Notes: generated by a model from the letters alone, not told the origin. Positions 19,633 to 31,940 are shown, numbered from the stretch's first letter. The stretch is 64,000 bases of DNA from Porpolomopsis calyptriformis (GCA_951640195.1 OX621164.1:1035098-1099097); one strand, 5' to 3'. A program made the numbers and translations.

Positions 19633-21564
19633 TTACTGTTTCCTTATTGCCGGAACTTCCGTCAGAACCAATGGTTTCATGATCTTACCCCAATTCTCCT
19701 CCCAAGTATTCCACTCCCAATCTCTATCCTTTTCCACGTCTGATACTGTCTTCGCAAAGGAAGAACGCAAAGCGGCGAGTGATGGAGAGTCAGGGAAGGA
19801 TGTCAGTATCATCTGGACAATGTTCCATCAGGTCGCCTAGAAATAATGTCATAAAGTGATCCTCACCTCTAGTTGACCTGCCAGTTGTTCTGCATTTTTG
19901 AAAATTAGCCCATTCCGCTTGTCCTTGACTAGTTCACCCAAACTACGTCCAAATGAAAATTTATTTACCATCCACTTCGAAAGAGCAAAACACGTACCAA
20001 GGAAAGTCAAGTGCACAAACAGGAAGCTCACATCCGAACATGTCCACGACTTTCATCGGCAAATCCAGCGCTGACGAGCTCGAATGCAGACATACACCCA
20101 AATCAGCCGAACCTAACAAAAGCGGGTAATCTTCCGCTTCCAACCACATGCTTATACACCTCACCCATTTCCACCCACCGCCCTCACCCTCTTCTCCGTT
20201 CTGCAACTTATCCACTTCGCTCATATACTTACTCTTCAGAGGGCCTTTCCCCGTCACTATCACCAGCATCTTCGGTAGTTTTCTCCCCCCTTCACGATCC
20301 AATACCCGAGCCTTTGTTTCATACAAACATAGCGCTTCGAGTAAGATACTAAAATCCTCGTCTGGGGTCCATGAGGTGCTTGATACGAGGAGAGCAGGCC
20401 GATCAGGGCGCAGTGTTGGTATGTTCAAGCGGGCGTAAGTCGGGGAGGGAGCGACCAACTTTGGGATAGATCCCGTAGCAGCTGTTGCGGAAGGGCTGGC
20501 TGACTGAATGTGGGTGAACGGCGTGGAAAGGGGAGAGGTGGATTTTGAGCAAAAATCGGAATAGATGATGGATGGTAGTGATTCTCGAAGACGAAGAAAG
20601 AGCTAAGAGAAAGGTGTTTCGATTGAGATCATCTTGGAGATGAAAAACATACCTCGTGGATTTCTGGAGGTGACGCGCGGTGAAAATGATGTGGAGGTCG
20701 ATCATGAAGAACCACTTTGTGGCCTCTGACAGGGGATAAGTGGAAAACGGGTAGAAACGAGAAGTAAATCTCATACTGCAGGTCCCATTCACGAACAAGA
20801 TGATCGTGCATTGCCTGCGAAACGAACAAGTGCGCGTAAGCCCATTTCCCAAACCTCCTTTCGAAACTGCGGAAGAGCAATCGAAAATTAAGTCTCGTAT
20901 TATAGACTGGTGAAATACCATTCGGCAAGTTTGACAAAGAGATGCTTTTTCCCAAGCTTGAGGGCTAGGATGCTGTATCCCAAGTTGTGCCAGTCAATAA
21001 TGACCTTGCTTCCTCTTAATCTCCCTACCATCCAGACAAGTGCTAGCGTGGGTATGCTAGGGGGGTTCTTTAACGCCAATATTAAGACTCGGCGTGTCAA
21101 AGATGGATCTGATACAGACCTGAAGAAGAATAAATTGCGGAGGTCGGGATATTCGGAATAACAAGGCTACAAGGACGGTGATGACCTGGTGGATGATCTT
21201 GAATGGGGCGAGGAAGACGAATGGAAGGTTTGAAAGGCAGGATGGCGGGTCGGGGAGGTAGAGGAAGTGAATGTTGGGTAGTGATCTCAGGGAGGGAACT
21301 TCCTTCGATCCTGGTTGGAGTGCACATTGCACGGATAGATTGTTAAGATGCGGCGGGTAACACACCTCTGTAACCAATAAGAAAGGTATCAAACTGGGCC
21401 TTTGAAAAGCTTTCGGTGTGATACATCATCCTAGGGCTGCGGCCGATGTCACCCAGGACGAGGATGGCAACAGAGCGGGGAGCAGGCTTTGAACGAGCGC
21501 GAAGTAAAGGCGAGAATAGCCATGCCAAAGCAAGGATTAGAAGGAGTATATAAGCGCTGGTCAT
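19633..21564 (-). CDS. ALG1: ALG1, beta-1,4-mannosyltransferase of N-glycan synthesis
   Basis: Adds the first mannose to GlcNAc2-PP-dolichol on the cytosolic face of the ER. The minus-strand start at 21564 gives an N-terminal membrane anchor ([13 protein letters not shown]) followed by [18 protein letters not shown], the hallmark start of the glycosyltransferase domain. Later exons give [25 protein letters not shown] and [24 protein letters not shown]-terminal half follows ([54 protein letters not shown]). It ends [13 protein letters not shown]. Introns include about 21371-21317 and 21107-21062. It is divergent from the copper-fist gene, 427 bp away. Confidence 0.9.
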
Positions 21565-21991
21565 TCTCAATGTTTTGTCAAATCTCTGATTTCTTCAATA
21601 ATTTCCCCGAATTCTTATCCTAGTTTCCCGTGGTGAGTTTGTTCGGCTTCCGATTGTAACAAATGCAAACACATCGCCTTACCTCTCGGATCCAAGTAGA
21701 GTGTTAAGATGATGGCTACAAGGACCGAGGTTGTCGGTCTCATGTGAGATGAACCGAAAAAGTCCATACAGATAGGTAAAAGGTAGAAACGAGACTTTCG
21801 AGAAATTGAAGAGGGCAAGACTTGGCAAGGCTTGGCAGAGTATACTCCCACGATTTGGTGGATCTCAAGATAGAGTTTCTTGAAAACACTCCTTACCCTC
21901 GCCTCGCAAAAAGACCTCAGCTGTACTCGTGACCCAACCATAAGCATCACCAGCATCGCAAACCTCCACAGCGTTTTTCATCTCGTCTTCC

Positions 21992-23477
21992 ATGGTAAGT
22001 GGGCAAGTTACATGCATCATAAGCCCACTCATTCCCCCCCCCCCCAGGTATTTGTTGGCACCCGGAAGCTCGCTTGGTCAGCGTTCTCGATCCTTCACAA
22101 TCTCAATTACTCACGCTGCTATAGCAAATCTTGCATTCAGGGACATCGTTCTTCATCCTGCAACCACACTGACAGACCCCTCTTCGAGATCAAGAAGAAA
22201 GGCCGTCCGGTTTCACAGTGCGAAAAGTGTCGCCACCTCCGCCAGTCGAGGAGAGTCCACTCCAAATGCGAATGCAGGCACAACAAGGATCCCGAACAAT
22301 CCACTGCCCAGGCTTCTTCCTCAACCCATAAACGTATGTAAATCCACTCTATCCTGCCTTTCCCTTAATATCGTCACGTTTTCAGCAAGGAAATTGGTCC
22401 CTGCATTACCAAACGGCCTAAAGGATATCACTCAACCCTCGCGAACACTCACTCCGGTATCTCCAGTTCTCAGACAGAAAGGTACGTCCCGTTCTTTACC
22501 AGATGCTCAGCGCCATCCGATAACTCGACCCCTCAGTTGATCCTTGCAATTGCAAGAGTCCGCAAACATGTCGATGCAAGCCGTCCAATATCCCACCCTC
22601 TGCCCCTTCCTGCGAAACGGAGGATGGCCTCACCATACTTGCTCGTGTCGCCGCAATATACTCTAGCCCACAACGCTGTCAATTTTCGCACCTCCATCCA
22701 ATCACACCCACCGCAAACTCCGTCCGGTCATCTAAACGACCCGCCAGTCCTGCCGAACTCTCCCACAACAACAATCACAAACATCACCTTTCTCCTCAAC
22801 TCTCGATGCGTCTGCCACTAGACTTGCGACTCCCCCCTATTTACAACGGCTCTTCATCCACGGCAAATCAGCCTCCGCCACCCGTCTTCCCCATCATGCC
22901 ACCTATCAGCGTGATCACTTCATTGGCTGGCTCCGGATGCACCTGTGGCCTTCGATGTCGCTGTCCAGGATGCGTCCAGCACCGCGGTGCCGATCACGTA
23001 GCCAAAGACCGCAAGGACTGTCCGGATGGATGCGGCTCGTGTGTCGATTACAGTCAAGGGATCGCGTTACCACAACCGGCGACCATCGTCAACACGACGA
23101 CGACGACGACGAATCCGAGCAGTGCCACCCCAAGCATCATCGATCAGTTCCTCACCCAAGCCGCAGCCCTGCCACAACCCCCGATCAGTCACAAGAGCGG
23201 TCCCCAGCTAGATCCCACACGCTTGGCTTGGTATCACCCCAAGAAGGTGGTTGACGGAAGAAGATCGGTGAACTTGCCCAAGTTGAAATGCTGCAGTGGC
23301 CGCTGTAGCTGTCCAGGAGGCCGGTGTGGCTGTGGAGAACTGTGCGATGGCAATTGTAACGCTCACGGTGGTGGTGAATGTGATTTTCGACGCGACCCAA
23401 CCATGTCCCCACCTACGAGCGAGAATACCGTCACTCCTCAATCGTCCTCGCCTGTTGGTTGTTGCAGTCGTGTGTGA
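21992..23477 (+). CDS. Copper-fist transcription factor (CUF1/MAC1/ACE1 family)
   Basis: Copper-sensing DNA-binding regulator. Predicted exons: 21992-21994 (only the ATG), 22048-22076, 22125-22333, 22386-22481 and 22537-23477. Spliced, the N-terminus reads MVFVGTRKLACKSCIQGHRS, then SSCNHTDRPLFEIKKKGRP. It thus has the CX2C...CXH zinc cluster and the (K/R)KGRP minor-groove motif of copper fists. A second Cys block CEKCR...CECRHNKDP completes the fold. The long C-terminal region holds three Cys-rich clusters: CNCKSPQTCRC, CTCGLRCRCPGC with CPDGCGSC, and CCSGRCSCPGGRCGCGELC. Such clusters bind Cu(I) in activator and inhibitor forms. The first intron contains a run of 12 C before its acceptor. 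Confidence 0.9.
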
Positions 23478-23666
23478 AGAGGCCGGGTGGAGTATCTCAT
23501 CTCAAAATTATGTATCCTGCCGCTTAGTTTATCTCTATATCATGTATCTATTTATCTTGTATGCATAGCGCCCCTCACACTCCTACTTCAATTTCTCTCC
23601 TTTGGAGTGTTTGTGTTCAACCTTAACGTACGTGTACAATATACTACATTCAGGCCAGGGTCTTGG

Positions 23667-26600
23667 TCATGCAACGTATGTATACACACTCATATCCTCT
23701 TTGTTCCTCTTCAAATAATCTTGCTCGACCAACACCTGGATTCGTTGTTTGATAATGCCCACTTCTGGAATAAAATGGCTTTTGACAGCATGAGCTGTTT
23801 CCATCTTGAGTTGTTCAAACGACAACTCCTTCCGAGACTTCATAATGCGAACGATAGCCGCGTCGAGATAATATTTTCTGTCACCCTCTATTGTTATTTG
23901 AGTTCGTCTAGACTCTTCCGGCTGCCATACGCGAGCGTCAGCCACCCACGCCCGAGAGAGAAAACGTGACATCCTGACCGTTTCTTTGACCTGGATGGAA
24001 TTAATGTGTATTCTTGGGTGCGGATTGGTGAACCCAGCATTAAAACGGAAAACATCGCCATCGTTGACGTCCCTGCCGACTGGGATCTTGGTGAGAACCC
24101 TCTTCTTACCGCACGCCAGGCTTTGCAGTGTCCGCCGCAGCTCAGCGTCACCTGAGAGTATCCGGACATCAGTTCAGCATGCTCCATCCACGGGAGAATC
24201 AGACGCAACTCATGTTCGTTTGTTCTAGGATGTCGGTGTATGATAGTTCCGCGGTATCGTTGAACGATAGGAGAACGACGGCCTGATACAAACTGACCGA
24301 CAACTCTTTCGGTCCTGCATCGAACCGTGCCTTCAGGGTCACCGTACCCAATGCATAATCCCAATTGAGACTGCGTCCTTGATGTTTAGTCTTGTAAAAT
24401 GCCGCAAATTTGGTGAGTTCGTCATGCATCTGTGTATACGATCGGGGTCACGGCGGACCAGAGATGTGCCAGACGTGGACTTACGGAAGGCGGCAAATCG
24501 ACGGTTGTCTTTCGCGCGGCGAATGGCCAGACGCTTTGCTGGAGAACTACAACAGATATGTTTTGGGTGGGTCCCTCGTTATAACGACCATGATATTCGC
24601 GCATCATATCCCGGGAAAGAGCAAGGTCATTAAACATGTGGTCTCCCATCCCAAATTCAGGGTCATATTCTATCATAACCCCAAGTCCAATAAGCATATT
24701 GCTTATTAAAACCAGAACAAGGAACATACGTTCTTTCAGCTTTTTCAACATGTACTTTTCAGCATCATCCGAGGCGCTTCTTCCCAACAGCAGTCTTTTC
24801 GCCAACGCGCGATGATAGAACGTCCTGAACACATCCTTGTCATCCGTAAACCTGTATAGGGCCAGCGCTGCGTCCAGCCGTTTCTCGAACTTGGTATCAC
24901 TAATGTCACAATCTGGCTCCCGCATAGCTTTGTCAATGTACTTCGCGATCATCTCGGCAGGCTTGTCACGTCGAGTCTTGAAGCCGGTTTGGAACGCATC
25001 GATAAGGGCGTAGCTGAATCGATTGTTGTGGGCCGCCCCAGCTGTTGGTAGCGAGTTCTCACCTGACGGAGTGCTCGGTGGGGTTGTAAATGCGATGGAT
25101 AGTGTGGAATCTGCAAGGGCTTTGAAATCAAGAAGTCGTTGAACCATTTCATCGTCGAGCATGACTGCTTGCACAATGGTCTGGACTTCTTTCTGTCGTG
25201 CCAATTCTATTAGATCAGTGAGATAACTAAAAAGTCACGAACCGTGACATAATCTTTGAATGCCGCACACAAAACCTTCAAACCATCCACTCGGGCGAAC
25301 ATGCGGTACAGGTGGGTCAATTCTGACATCCTCTTCGGGTCCATAAAGAGGCAGAGTGCTTGACATCCAAACATGAGTGATCAGGGCCACACACAATTAT
25401 GAGGTAATTGAAGCTACCATTAGTTGCCAGGTCTTCCAATCGACCATCGAGTAATGCTTTCTCGGTCACTTCTTGGATAATATTCCAGTTGTGTGATAGA
25501 AAAACCGCCTTGGCTCTTTGAGTTTCCTCCTCAACCCGCTGATTAACGTGGGCAATGAATTCACCGGCGTCGACCTTCAACATTTCAATATGGGCGATGG
25601 ACTCGAGGCCATAAAAGGATCGAGTGGTGTCGATGTAAAAAGGTTCAAAAAGGGAGTAATACTGTCCATGGGTGGTCAAGTGACAAACTAACGCAGACAT
25701 GAGGATCCGTGACTGGTGTTCTTCTCTGGATGCCGCGATGTTGATTTATCTCAGCGGGATCTGGCATTCGTTTTTGTTTGGAGAATGCTTACCTGTTCTC
25801 CCGCTCCCAAGAGACCCATTCGGAAATACTTGATCTTAGCCTGTCAGCTATCTGCGGGTTTTGGAAAATCCGCTGGGCGAAAAGTGCAAACCCAAGGTCG
25901 CTAGCGACAGTATATTGGCAATAAGCAAGGCAGAAAAGACAGGGTGGCAGTCAAAAACATACTGCACACATGGTAGCTTTGTAGTTTTACGAATGAATGA
26001 CTGATCCAGGTATGTCAAGAGCGACTTGAGCAAAGACTAAGGAAGGTGATTCGGCAAGCTAGGGTCACCGGATGAAAGGACCGACAAATGGATGTTACGC
26101 GTACCATTTGGCACTCAAACCAGTCGCAGATTTGAACGAACAACGTCGTCCACTGACCGATCTCTATACCCTCCAGAGTAAGCTCTTTGGCCAATCGGCC
26201 CACGCATATTTCGAGTTCTATCTTTACATTTTCGAATAAGCCTTCCCCCTTGTTGGAGGCACAGACAACGAAACGGCATGCAGAGTAGATTTCATCGTAC
26301 GAGGCGGGGAGATGTTCCAACAGGTTTCTGGTCAAGAGTATCTTGATGGACCGTCTGAGCAAGCCAAGATTTTGGTTGTGAAGGTATTCCGGCAGTGGCT
26401 CCACTTATCGATAGGGTAGACAGTTGGAGAGACTGCAGGTGAACATTCAGCGTCAATTGAACTCACCAGGTTCACCGAGGACCTGTATCGCAATGGGGCC
26501 TTCTTGACGTTCTCTCGCAAGACCCCCTTTGAATCTGGGTGGGAAGCCCAAGTCAGGGCTCGGATCCAGACGAGGTAACTTTCGGGGTGGCGATCCCGAC

Positions 26601-26680
26601 CGCTCATGAGCATGTCCTCGACTGAAAGCCGAAAGTGCTGCAGATGATATCGGGAGGGTGAGCAGTGTCTGCACGTCCAT
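23667..26680 (-). CDS. CUL4: Cullin CUL4
   Basis: Scaffold of CRL4 (DDB1-linked) RING ubiquitin ligases. The start at 26680 opens MDVQTLLTLPISS and a disordered basic segment. Cullin repeats follow (RRSIKILLTRNLLEHLPASY; WTTLFVQICDWFECQM), then the cullin homology domain. That domain has RRDKPAEMIAKYIDKAMR, DVFRTFYHRALAKRLLLGRS and DHMFNDLALSRDM; the NKPAE-type motif favours CUL4 over CUL3. The C-terminus has the neddylation site context AAIVRIMKSRKEL and the winged helix ending YTYVA. About eleven exons are implied; I did not fix every boundary. It follows the E2 gene on the same strand, 266 bp apart. Confidence 0.88.
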
Positions 26681-26945
26681 TCCGAGAGAGTAGACAGCAG
26701 AAATCGTGAAATCAGTAACTCGAGAAGGTTGTTGGTAAGTTCATGAATTCACATCTGCTGCTTAAATACCATCCCATTGGGTAATCTTCAGTTCTGTTAA
26801 ATAGGCGACCACGGTCGCGAAACTCTCTACCTCCCTGCCCACACGAGTAAAAATACGCTTCCGTTGCTTCAATGATACACCATTGTATTACACCCTGCAT
26901 TGAAAGGAAATTCGTTGGTGCGAATCAAAGGAAGAATGAAATAAC

Positions 26946-27835
26946 TTACGTGTCATCTAGAACAATGAAGTTTGGTTAACATGGTCTCACAAACGGGAAG
27001 GAATTGGGAACACACCGTCATAGTGGAAACGAGTCTGTTGGGGTGTGTGAGAGAGGCCGGTCAACAAGCAACTAGAGACCTACCTTCTTGGGGTTATCTG
27101 GTGCGTACCGGACGTAGCGGTCATTGTCCGGGGGTCTGAATATACAGGCGAGACAAAGGTGAGTTGTTATTGACAGAATAGAAAGTACATACCGTTCCTT
27201 CTTCTGTGATGAGACGTGAGGCGAATGTACTCGAAAGGAAAAAAGGAAGAAAGACACACCTTACAAGATGCTAACATACTCTGCAGAGTGACACAGACAG
27301 CGACGACGCTCAGGACCGGAGACCACTCATTTCCAAGTATAGAGGCACATATCTACGGCATCGGTCGTAAGAGTTTTTTACACTAGATTGTAAGAGACTG
27401 ACATGTCCGTTAGAGTACACGTGCTAAGCAGGCGACTCAACTTCGGTATAAGTAACATGGAGAGAGACACGTACAGGATGAATGGGAGCTTGTTTCTGAG
27501 TGTCGACAACGAACTGGACGGCCGGTGACGAGATGGGATATTGAGGATCGAAGCGGAACTTTAGAGTAAATGCTTCACCCTTTGTGAATGAGATGAGCGA
27601 AAGGCAAGGCGAGCAAGAAGTGCATTGGACACACCTGATACAGACTGTCGCCCATGACCTCTATCGTGAATATCCAGGTCTCGAAATTATCAGCTGTGAT
27701 AAGATTTATGCCTGGCGGAGGCAAAGAGTATAGCACGCGATATAGTGGGCGATTGGGTTACATACCGACTGGACAACCATCCGAGTTAATTTCCATGAGT
27801 TCCTTGCTCAAACGCCTCGCAGCGATGGTAGACAT
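26946..27835 (-). CDS. UBC16: Ubiquitin-conjugating enzyme E2 W-like (UBC16)
   Basis: The family transfers ubiquitin, in UBE2W to protein N-termini. The minus-strand start at 27835 reads MSTIAARRLSKELMEIN; exons then give WIFTIEVMGDSLYQGEAF, RFDPQYPISSPAVQF and IHPHVYSNGHICASIL with the catalytic Cys. ERPPDNDRYVRYAPDNPKK and a C-terminus ending HYDDDT follow. The HPH in place of the usual HPN and the RPPDN/NPKK tail are UBE2W features. At least six introns, some falling inside catalytic motifs. Neighbour of CUL4. Confidence 0.88.
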
Positions 27836-28113
27836 GATGGTGGACGACGCGAAGGACTTTGCGCTTTGTCAAAACAGATCCAAACACTAATATCCTTTTT
27901 ATTAAATTTTTTAATTTATTTTCTTTCTTCAATGTCATCGTCTCCCTGCCATAGAGTCACTTGCTATCCTACCAAACACATAACGGACTTGCAGGCGCTC
28001 GTGGGGATGCAGATTAATATTCCCTCCTCATTACTTCCAGCTGGCGTAGCTCTTTCAACCGTCTGGCTGATGTGATCAGGCGAGAGACAAAAAATGAACT
28101 TTTTCCGACATCT

Positions 28114-29328
28114 TTACTCTTTGCTCTGCTGTTTAAATTTCACAATGTCATCCAAGATCTCCTTTGCGCTTGTCCCGAGCAGGATATTGGCGAGACGCTC
28201 GCCAAGCCCTGCCGCATCCTCCGCCGACCCAACCGTCTCGCTCAACGAACGTTCAACATGGCTCTTTCCGTCAATCGACGTGACGCATGTCAAAAGCGTC
28301 AACAGTCCCTCTTGCTTTCCCGCTACCTCGTCTATCTTGCTCTCAACTCCAACGGGTACACTGCACCCTCCCTCAAGCACTTTCAAACATGCCCTTTCCG
28401 CGGCACATTTCCACTGCGTCGGCCAATGCGTCAATTTCTCACATATTTGCCGTGCCTCGGGGTCATTGTCCCGAATTTCTACGGCAAGCGCGCCTTGACC
28501 AACAGCGTGGTAAAGGACGGGAGGATGGATCTCGGCAGTAATGCGGTCCCCTACACCCAAGCGAACAAGTCCGGCTTTGGCGAGAATGATGGCACTGTAA
28601 GGACCATCCGTTGCATCCAGTTTCGCTATGCGTGTGTTACTGTTAAGAATGTCAGATGGCTGCATGGTGAAAACGACATTTATTGCAACATACAGATTGC
28701 CCCGCTTTGAAGACGAGGTCAACGCATATTCTGGAATCACGAGAATATTGAGACTTACAACACTCTGAAAATCCAGGTGCGGGAACAACCGTCGCAACTG
28801 TGCCGCCCTCCGGACACTACTTGTGCCAACCACGCTTCCTGGCGGTAGTTCTTCAAGATTTTTATACGACAACCCGGCCTTCATAACTAAACAGTCCACA
28901 GGATCCTCTCTCTCTAAAATGGCGCCAAGCTCGCACCCCTCTGGCAACCGTGTCGGTACGTCCTTCAAGCTGTGTACAAGCATGTCCACAGCGTTTTCCT
29001 TCAACGCAACCTCCAACTCCTTGGTCCACAACGCTTTTCCACCGAGAAGGTACAGTGCCTGCGATTGGTTCTTGTCTCCCGCGGTGCTCATGAACGAGGT
29101 ACTGAAAGAATGCTCAGGAAAGTTTGCTTCAAGAGCGGCGATGACCATATTGGTTTGTATCTGTGCGAGTACAGAACCACGAGAGGCGACCACGAACTCC
29201 CGCCGGGAGAGCTGTTGTGATGATGTTTCGTCATGAATTGGTTCGGTAGGAGCCTCGGGTAGTTTGATATCATCCTCGGGTGGTTGGAAACGATCCCCGC
29301 GAGTATTTTCGAGCTGTTCAAGTTCCAT
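28114..29328 (-). CDS. HEM3: Porphobilinogen deaminase (hydroxymethylbilane synthase)
   Basis: Third enzyme step of haem synthesis: joins four porphobilinogens. The whole region is one open frame of 404 codons, but the middle contains two 54-nt introns (28705-28758 and 28640-28693) around an 11-nt microexon (28694-28704). Splicing them restores the family sequence FQSVRGNLNTRIAKLDA and gives about 368 aa. Visible motifs: VVASRGSVLAQIQT, HSLKDVPTRLP, GTSSVRRAAQLRRLFP, and EGGCSVPVGVESKI with the cysteine that carries the dipyrromethane cofactor. The N-terminal 40 aa are an acidic extension. Confidence 0.92.
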   Translation of the reverse strand: MELEQLENTRGDRFQPPEDDIKLPEAPTEPIHDETSSQQLSRREFVVASRGSVLAQIQTNMVIAALEANFPEHSFSTSFMSTAGDKNQSQALYLLGGKALWTKELEVALKENAVDMLVHSLKDVPTRLPEGCELGAILEREDPVDCLVMKAGLSYKNLEELPPGSVVGTSSVRRAAQLRRLFPHLDFQSVVSLNILVIPEYALTSSSKRGNLYVAINVVFTMQPSDILNSNTRIAKLDATDGPYSAIILAKAGLVRLGVGDRITAEIHPPVLYHAVGQGALAVEIRDNDPEARQICEKLTHWPTQWKCAAERACLKVLEGGCSVPVGVESKIDEVAGKQEGLLTLLTCVTSIDGKSHVERSLSETVGSAEDAAGLGERLANILLGTSAKEILDDIVKFKQQSKE

Positions 29329-29807
29329 TTTGTTGGAAACGAGCGAAAATAAATAAATAAAAGGGATTTCGGAGGACCGCTGATCACATGCAAATCACCT
29401 CCTAATTTATCACGTGATCGATTTTACTCAAGTACGTGATCGAAGTGATGATCGTTATTTCTCCTCATTCGAAATTTCCAACCTAATATCCATTCAGATC
29501 ATGAACTCAAAGACAGAAAGCAGCAGTTTTTTACTTATTTTAATAATTCGTGATGGCCAGTGATCTATTCTCTCGATGTTCCTATTTTCGTAGACAATGT
29601 CACTGCAAATGCATATGTCAGAACTGACTTTGTATTGAGCGCCCTTGCACTTTCCAATTACTACGTATATTACAAAGTAGTGAATGATCCATGGGTTACA
29701 TCTCCAACCAGAGTCCAACAAAAGTCCAATTTAGGCACCTTCATTAGCTGTATACATATAAACGTATGATATTTCTTAAATTTCTAGAACCAAGACCGTT
29801 CTATACT
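29329..29807. other. Intergenic between HEM3 (5' side) and P450 (3' side)
   Basis: AT-rich, no convincing gene. It holds the HEM3 promoter, including TCACGTGA at 29410-29417 and a second ACGTGATCG at about 29433. Confidence 0.5.
29410..29442. promoter_or_regulatory. TCACGTGA E-box plus TACGTGATCG half copy upstream of HEM3
   Basis: A palindromic TCACGTGA (bHLH-type E-box) sits about 80 bp upstream of the HEM3 start, followed within 20 bp by a related TACGTGATCG. CACGTG is bound by Cbf1/Pho4/SREBP-type factors in fungi. Which factor acts here is unknown. Confidence 0.4.
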
Positions 29808-31940
29808 CTATGATGCAACTTTACGGATAAGAAGAGGGAGGGAACTTGGTCCCTGACCATTGACGCGAGGTCGAATCACAAAGCTCTGGAAGGGTTCAAT
29901 CTCATAAGGGCAGGAGAACGAAAAGTGCCGGACTAGCACGATAGTCAATATCTAAGTAAGTGTCAGCGAGGCATTATACTGAAAAATTGAGGTCAAAAAA
30001 AAAACCTTGATTTCTGCAATCGCAAAAGCCTTTCCAACACAAGAACGAGGACTGGATCCAGCCAAGTGGAATTCAGTTATAGCCAGCGTGCACAAGAAAG
30101 AGGCAGCTCACCCCTCGCTAAAGGCGAAGATTTCGCGCCGGATTGAGCTCCCCTCCCTTTTACGCTCAAACCATCGATCCGGTCGGAAAACGGAAGCATC
30201 TGGTCCCCATTTCTCTGGGTCCTCTTGAACAATGTTGACCGGTATTGACAAAATCGTTCCCTTCGGGATGACAAACCATGGGTCAGAGGTTCCCGGAAGA
30301 GGAGCCGAAAGCGGAACGCCGATGGTTTCTGCAGCCTGAGTTTCGAAGAGCCAATGCTCGATCAAGAAAGTTGAAAGTGGGAGGGAATATTGGCACTCAC
30401 GACATGATGGTTTTCTATGATAGGAGGGTGCATGCGCAATGTTTCCTTCAGCGTCGCATCCAATAGCGGGAATTTTCGATTCAAATCGTCGAACGACGGG
30501 TCACCCACATTAGAAATCTCCTCCCGAAGCTGCTGCTGGAGTGATGGGTTGATGGCGAGCTCGTACAAGATCCACTATAAGTCTGATTCAGTGAACATTG
30601 GTACGTGAATGCGTGAGGAGGCTTACGGCGACTGTCGCAGAAATTGTCTCATACCCTGCAGATATAATCGTGCGCATTTGAGCCATGACCTGCTCCTCGC
30701 TCATTTGCACTCCCGAATCGGCATTAGCCTTTACTGTAAGCATTCACAAGTCAGTAACAGCCCGTCTCAAACACGAATCATACAGGGAACCTACGCATGA
30801 GTGACATCAATGTTTTGTCGTCAGGATCGCCAGCTACTTTTGCATCATTCCACGTGCGTAAGGCGATTTCACCCAGTTCCTTTTTCGTTTGTCTAATCAT
30901 TTCCCCTTTCTTTCCAATGGCCAGAATGGAGGGAAAGATCCAAAAGAGAGCGCGCATATAGAAAGACGCCAGGGAATTTTCATTATTAGTGAGTCCGTCC
31001 AGGGCATCGGCAAGAGGATGAGGTTCTCCGGAGAGATAGTTGAAGTCATATGAAAAAGCGGCACGTCCTATAGTATCGAGACTAACGGAGCTGTCAAGTA
31101 CTTGGATTTGAAGAACCAGGAATGGTCACTTACGCAAAACGACCCGCCCAATTTGTGACCTCGATCTCAACTTCGCTCCAAAGACTTGAGTCTATTTGTT
31201 TCGACCATTGTGCCGCTAACTGGATGTGCGCGTCAGAACGTAGATAATTCATGTATACGATGGCCAGTTACTCACTTTGTTAGACGTCTCGTAAACGACG
31301 GGTATTAAATCCCGGACGGATTGAGTGCTGGAATTTGTGCAGCGATTGTGATTTCGGTGTCAAGAGTATAACACCTACCTTAAAGCGGGCGCTAGGGCTT
31401 TGCGTTGCTTTTCATGAGCTTCTTTACCTTTCCCCGGAAGTGAATAATGGGATTCGACGATCAGGTAAAAGGGCTGTTGACTTCACCTTCCACCCATATA
31501 ATACCCTCACCAAGAAGGGCTTTGAACCAGGCACGCACACCGTGGGGTTTGGGAAATTGGTAGGGGTCCTGGCAGACGATGTATGAAATAGCGAGAGGGT
31601 CTGCAATAGACAGCACCTGGTGCTGACATGTATATCGCCCAGATGAGAGTATTTCAGGACACGAAATGCAGCGACCTACCCCAAAAGCGCCCGAGAACTT
31701 GACCACATTTCCGAACTGCCTATGCCAGCGGACGTAAAGGGAACCAGGAGGGTTATGATAAAGTTCCCACTCTTCACCCCAAACGAGAGATGAGGATTTG
31801 GGCCCGGGGACATGTCGAAGAGCAAAGCGGGTTGAGATGACATGGGCTATGCATTTCAAGGCGTAAGAAACAACGAAGGCGAGGCAGATGAGAAAGGTGG
31901 TAGAGGGTAGGGCTTGAAGCATGGTTTGGATTGGTGACAT
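29808..31940 (-). CDS. Cytochrome P450 monooxygenase
   Basis: ER-anchored haem monooxygenase of unknown substrate. The minus-strand start at 31940 gives a membrane anchor (TFLICLAFVVSYALKCIAHV) and the proline hinge HVPGPKSSS. Further on are the I-helix AGYETISAT, the K-helix LKETLRMHPP (ExxR), and the PERF-type region VFRPDRW. The haem-binding loop is split by an intron: FSEG|PRSCVGKAF, with the ligand cysteine present. The C-terminus ends PLLIRKVAS. Ten or more introns. No other secondary-metabolism gene is adjacent, so it does not look like part of a cluster. Confidence 0.9.

Noticed and set aside
29560..29769. 69-aa frame between HEM3 and the P450
   Set aside because: AT-rich, no domain, overlapping frames on the other strand; not distinguishable from chance.
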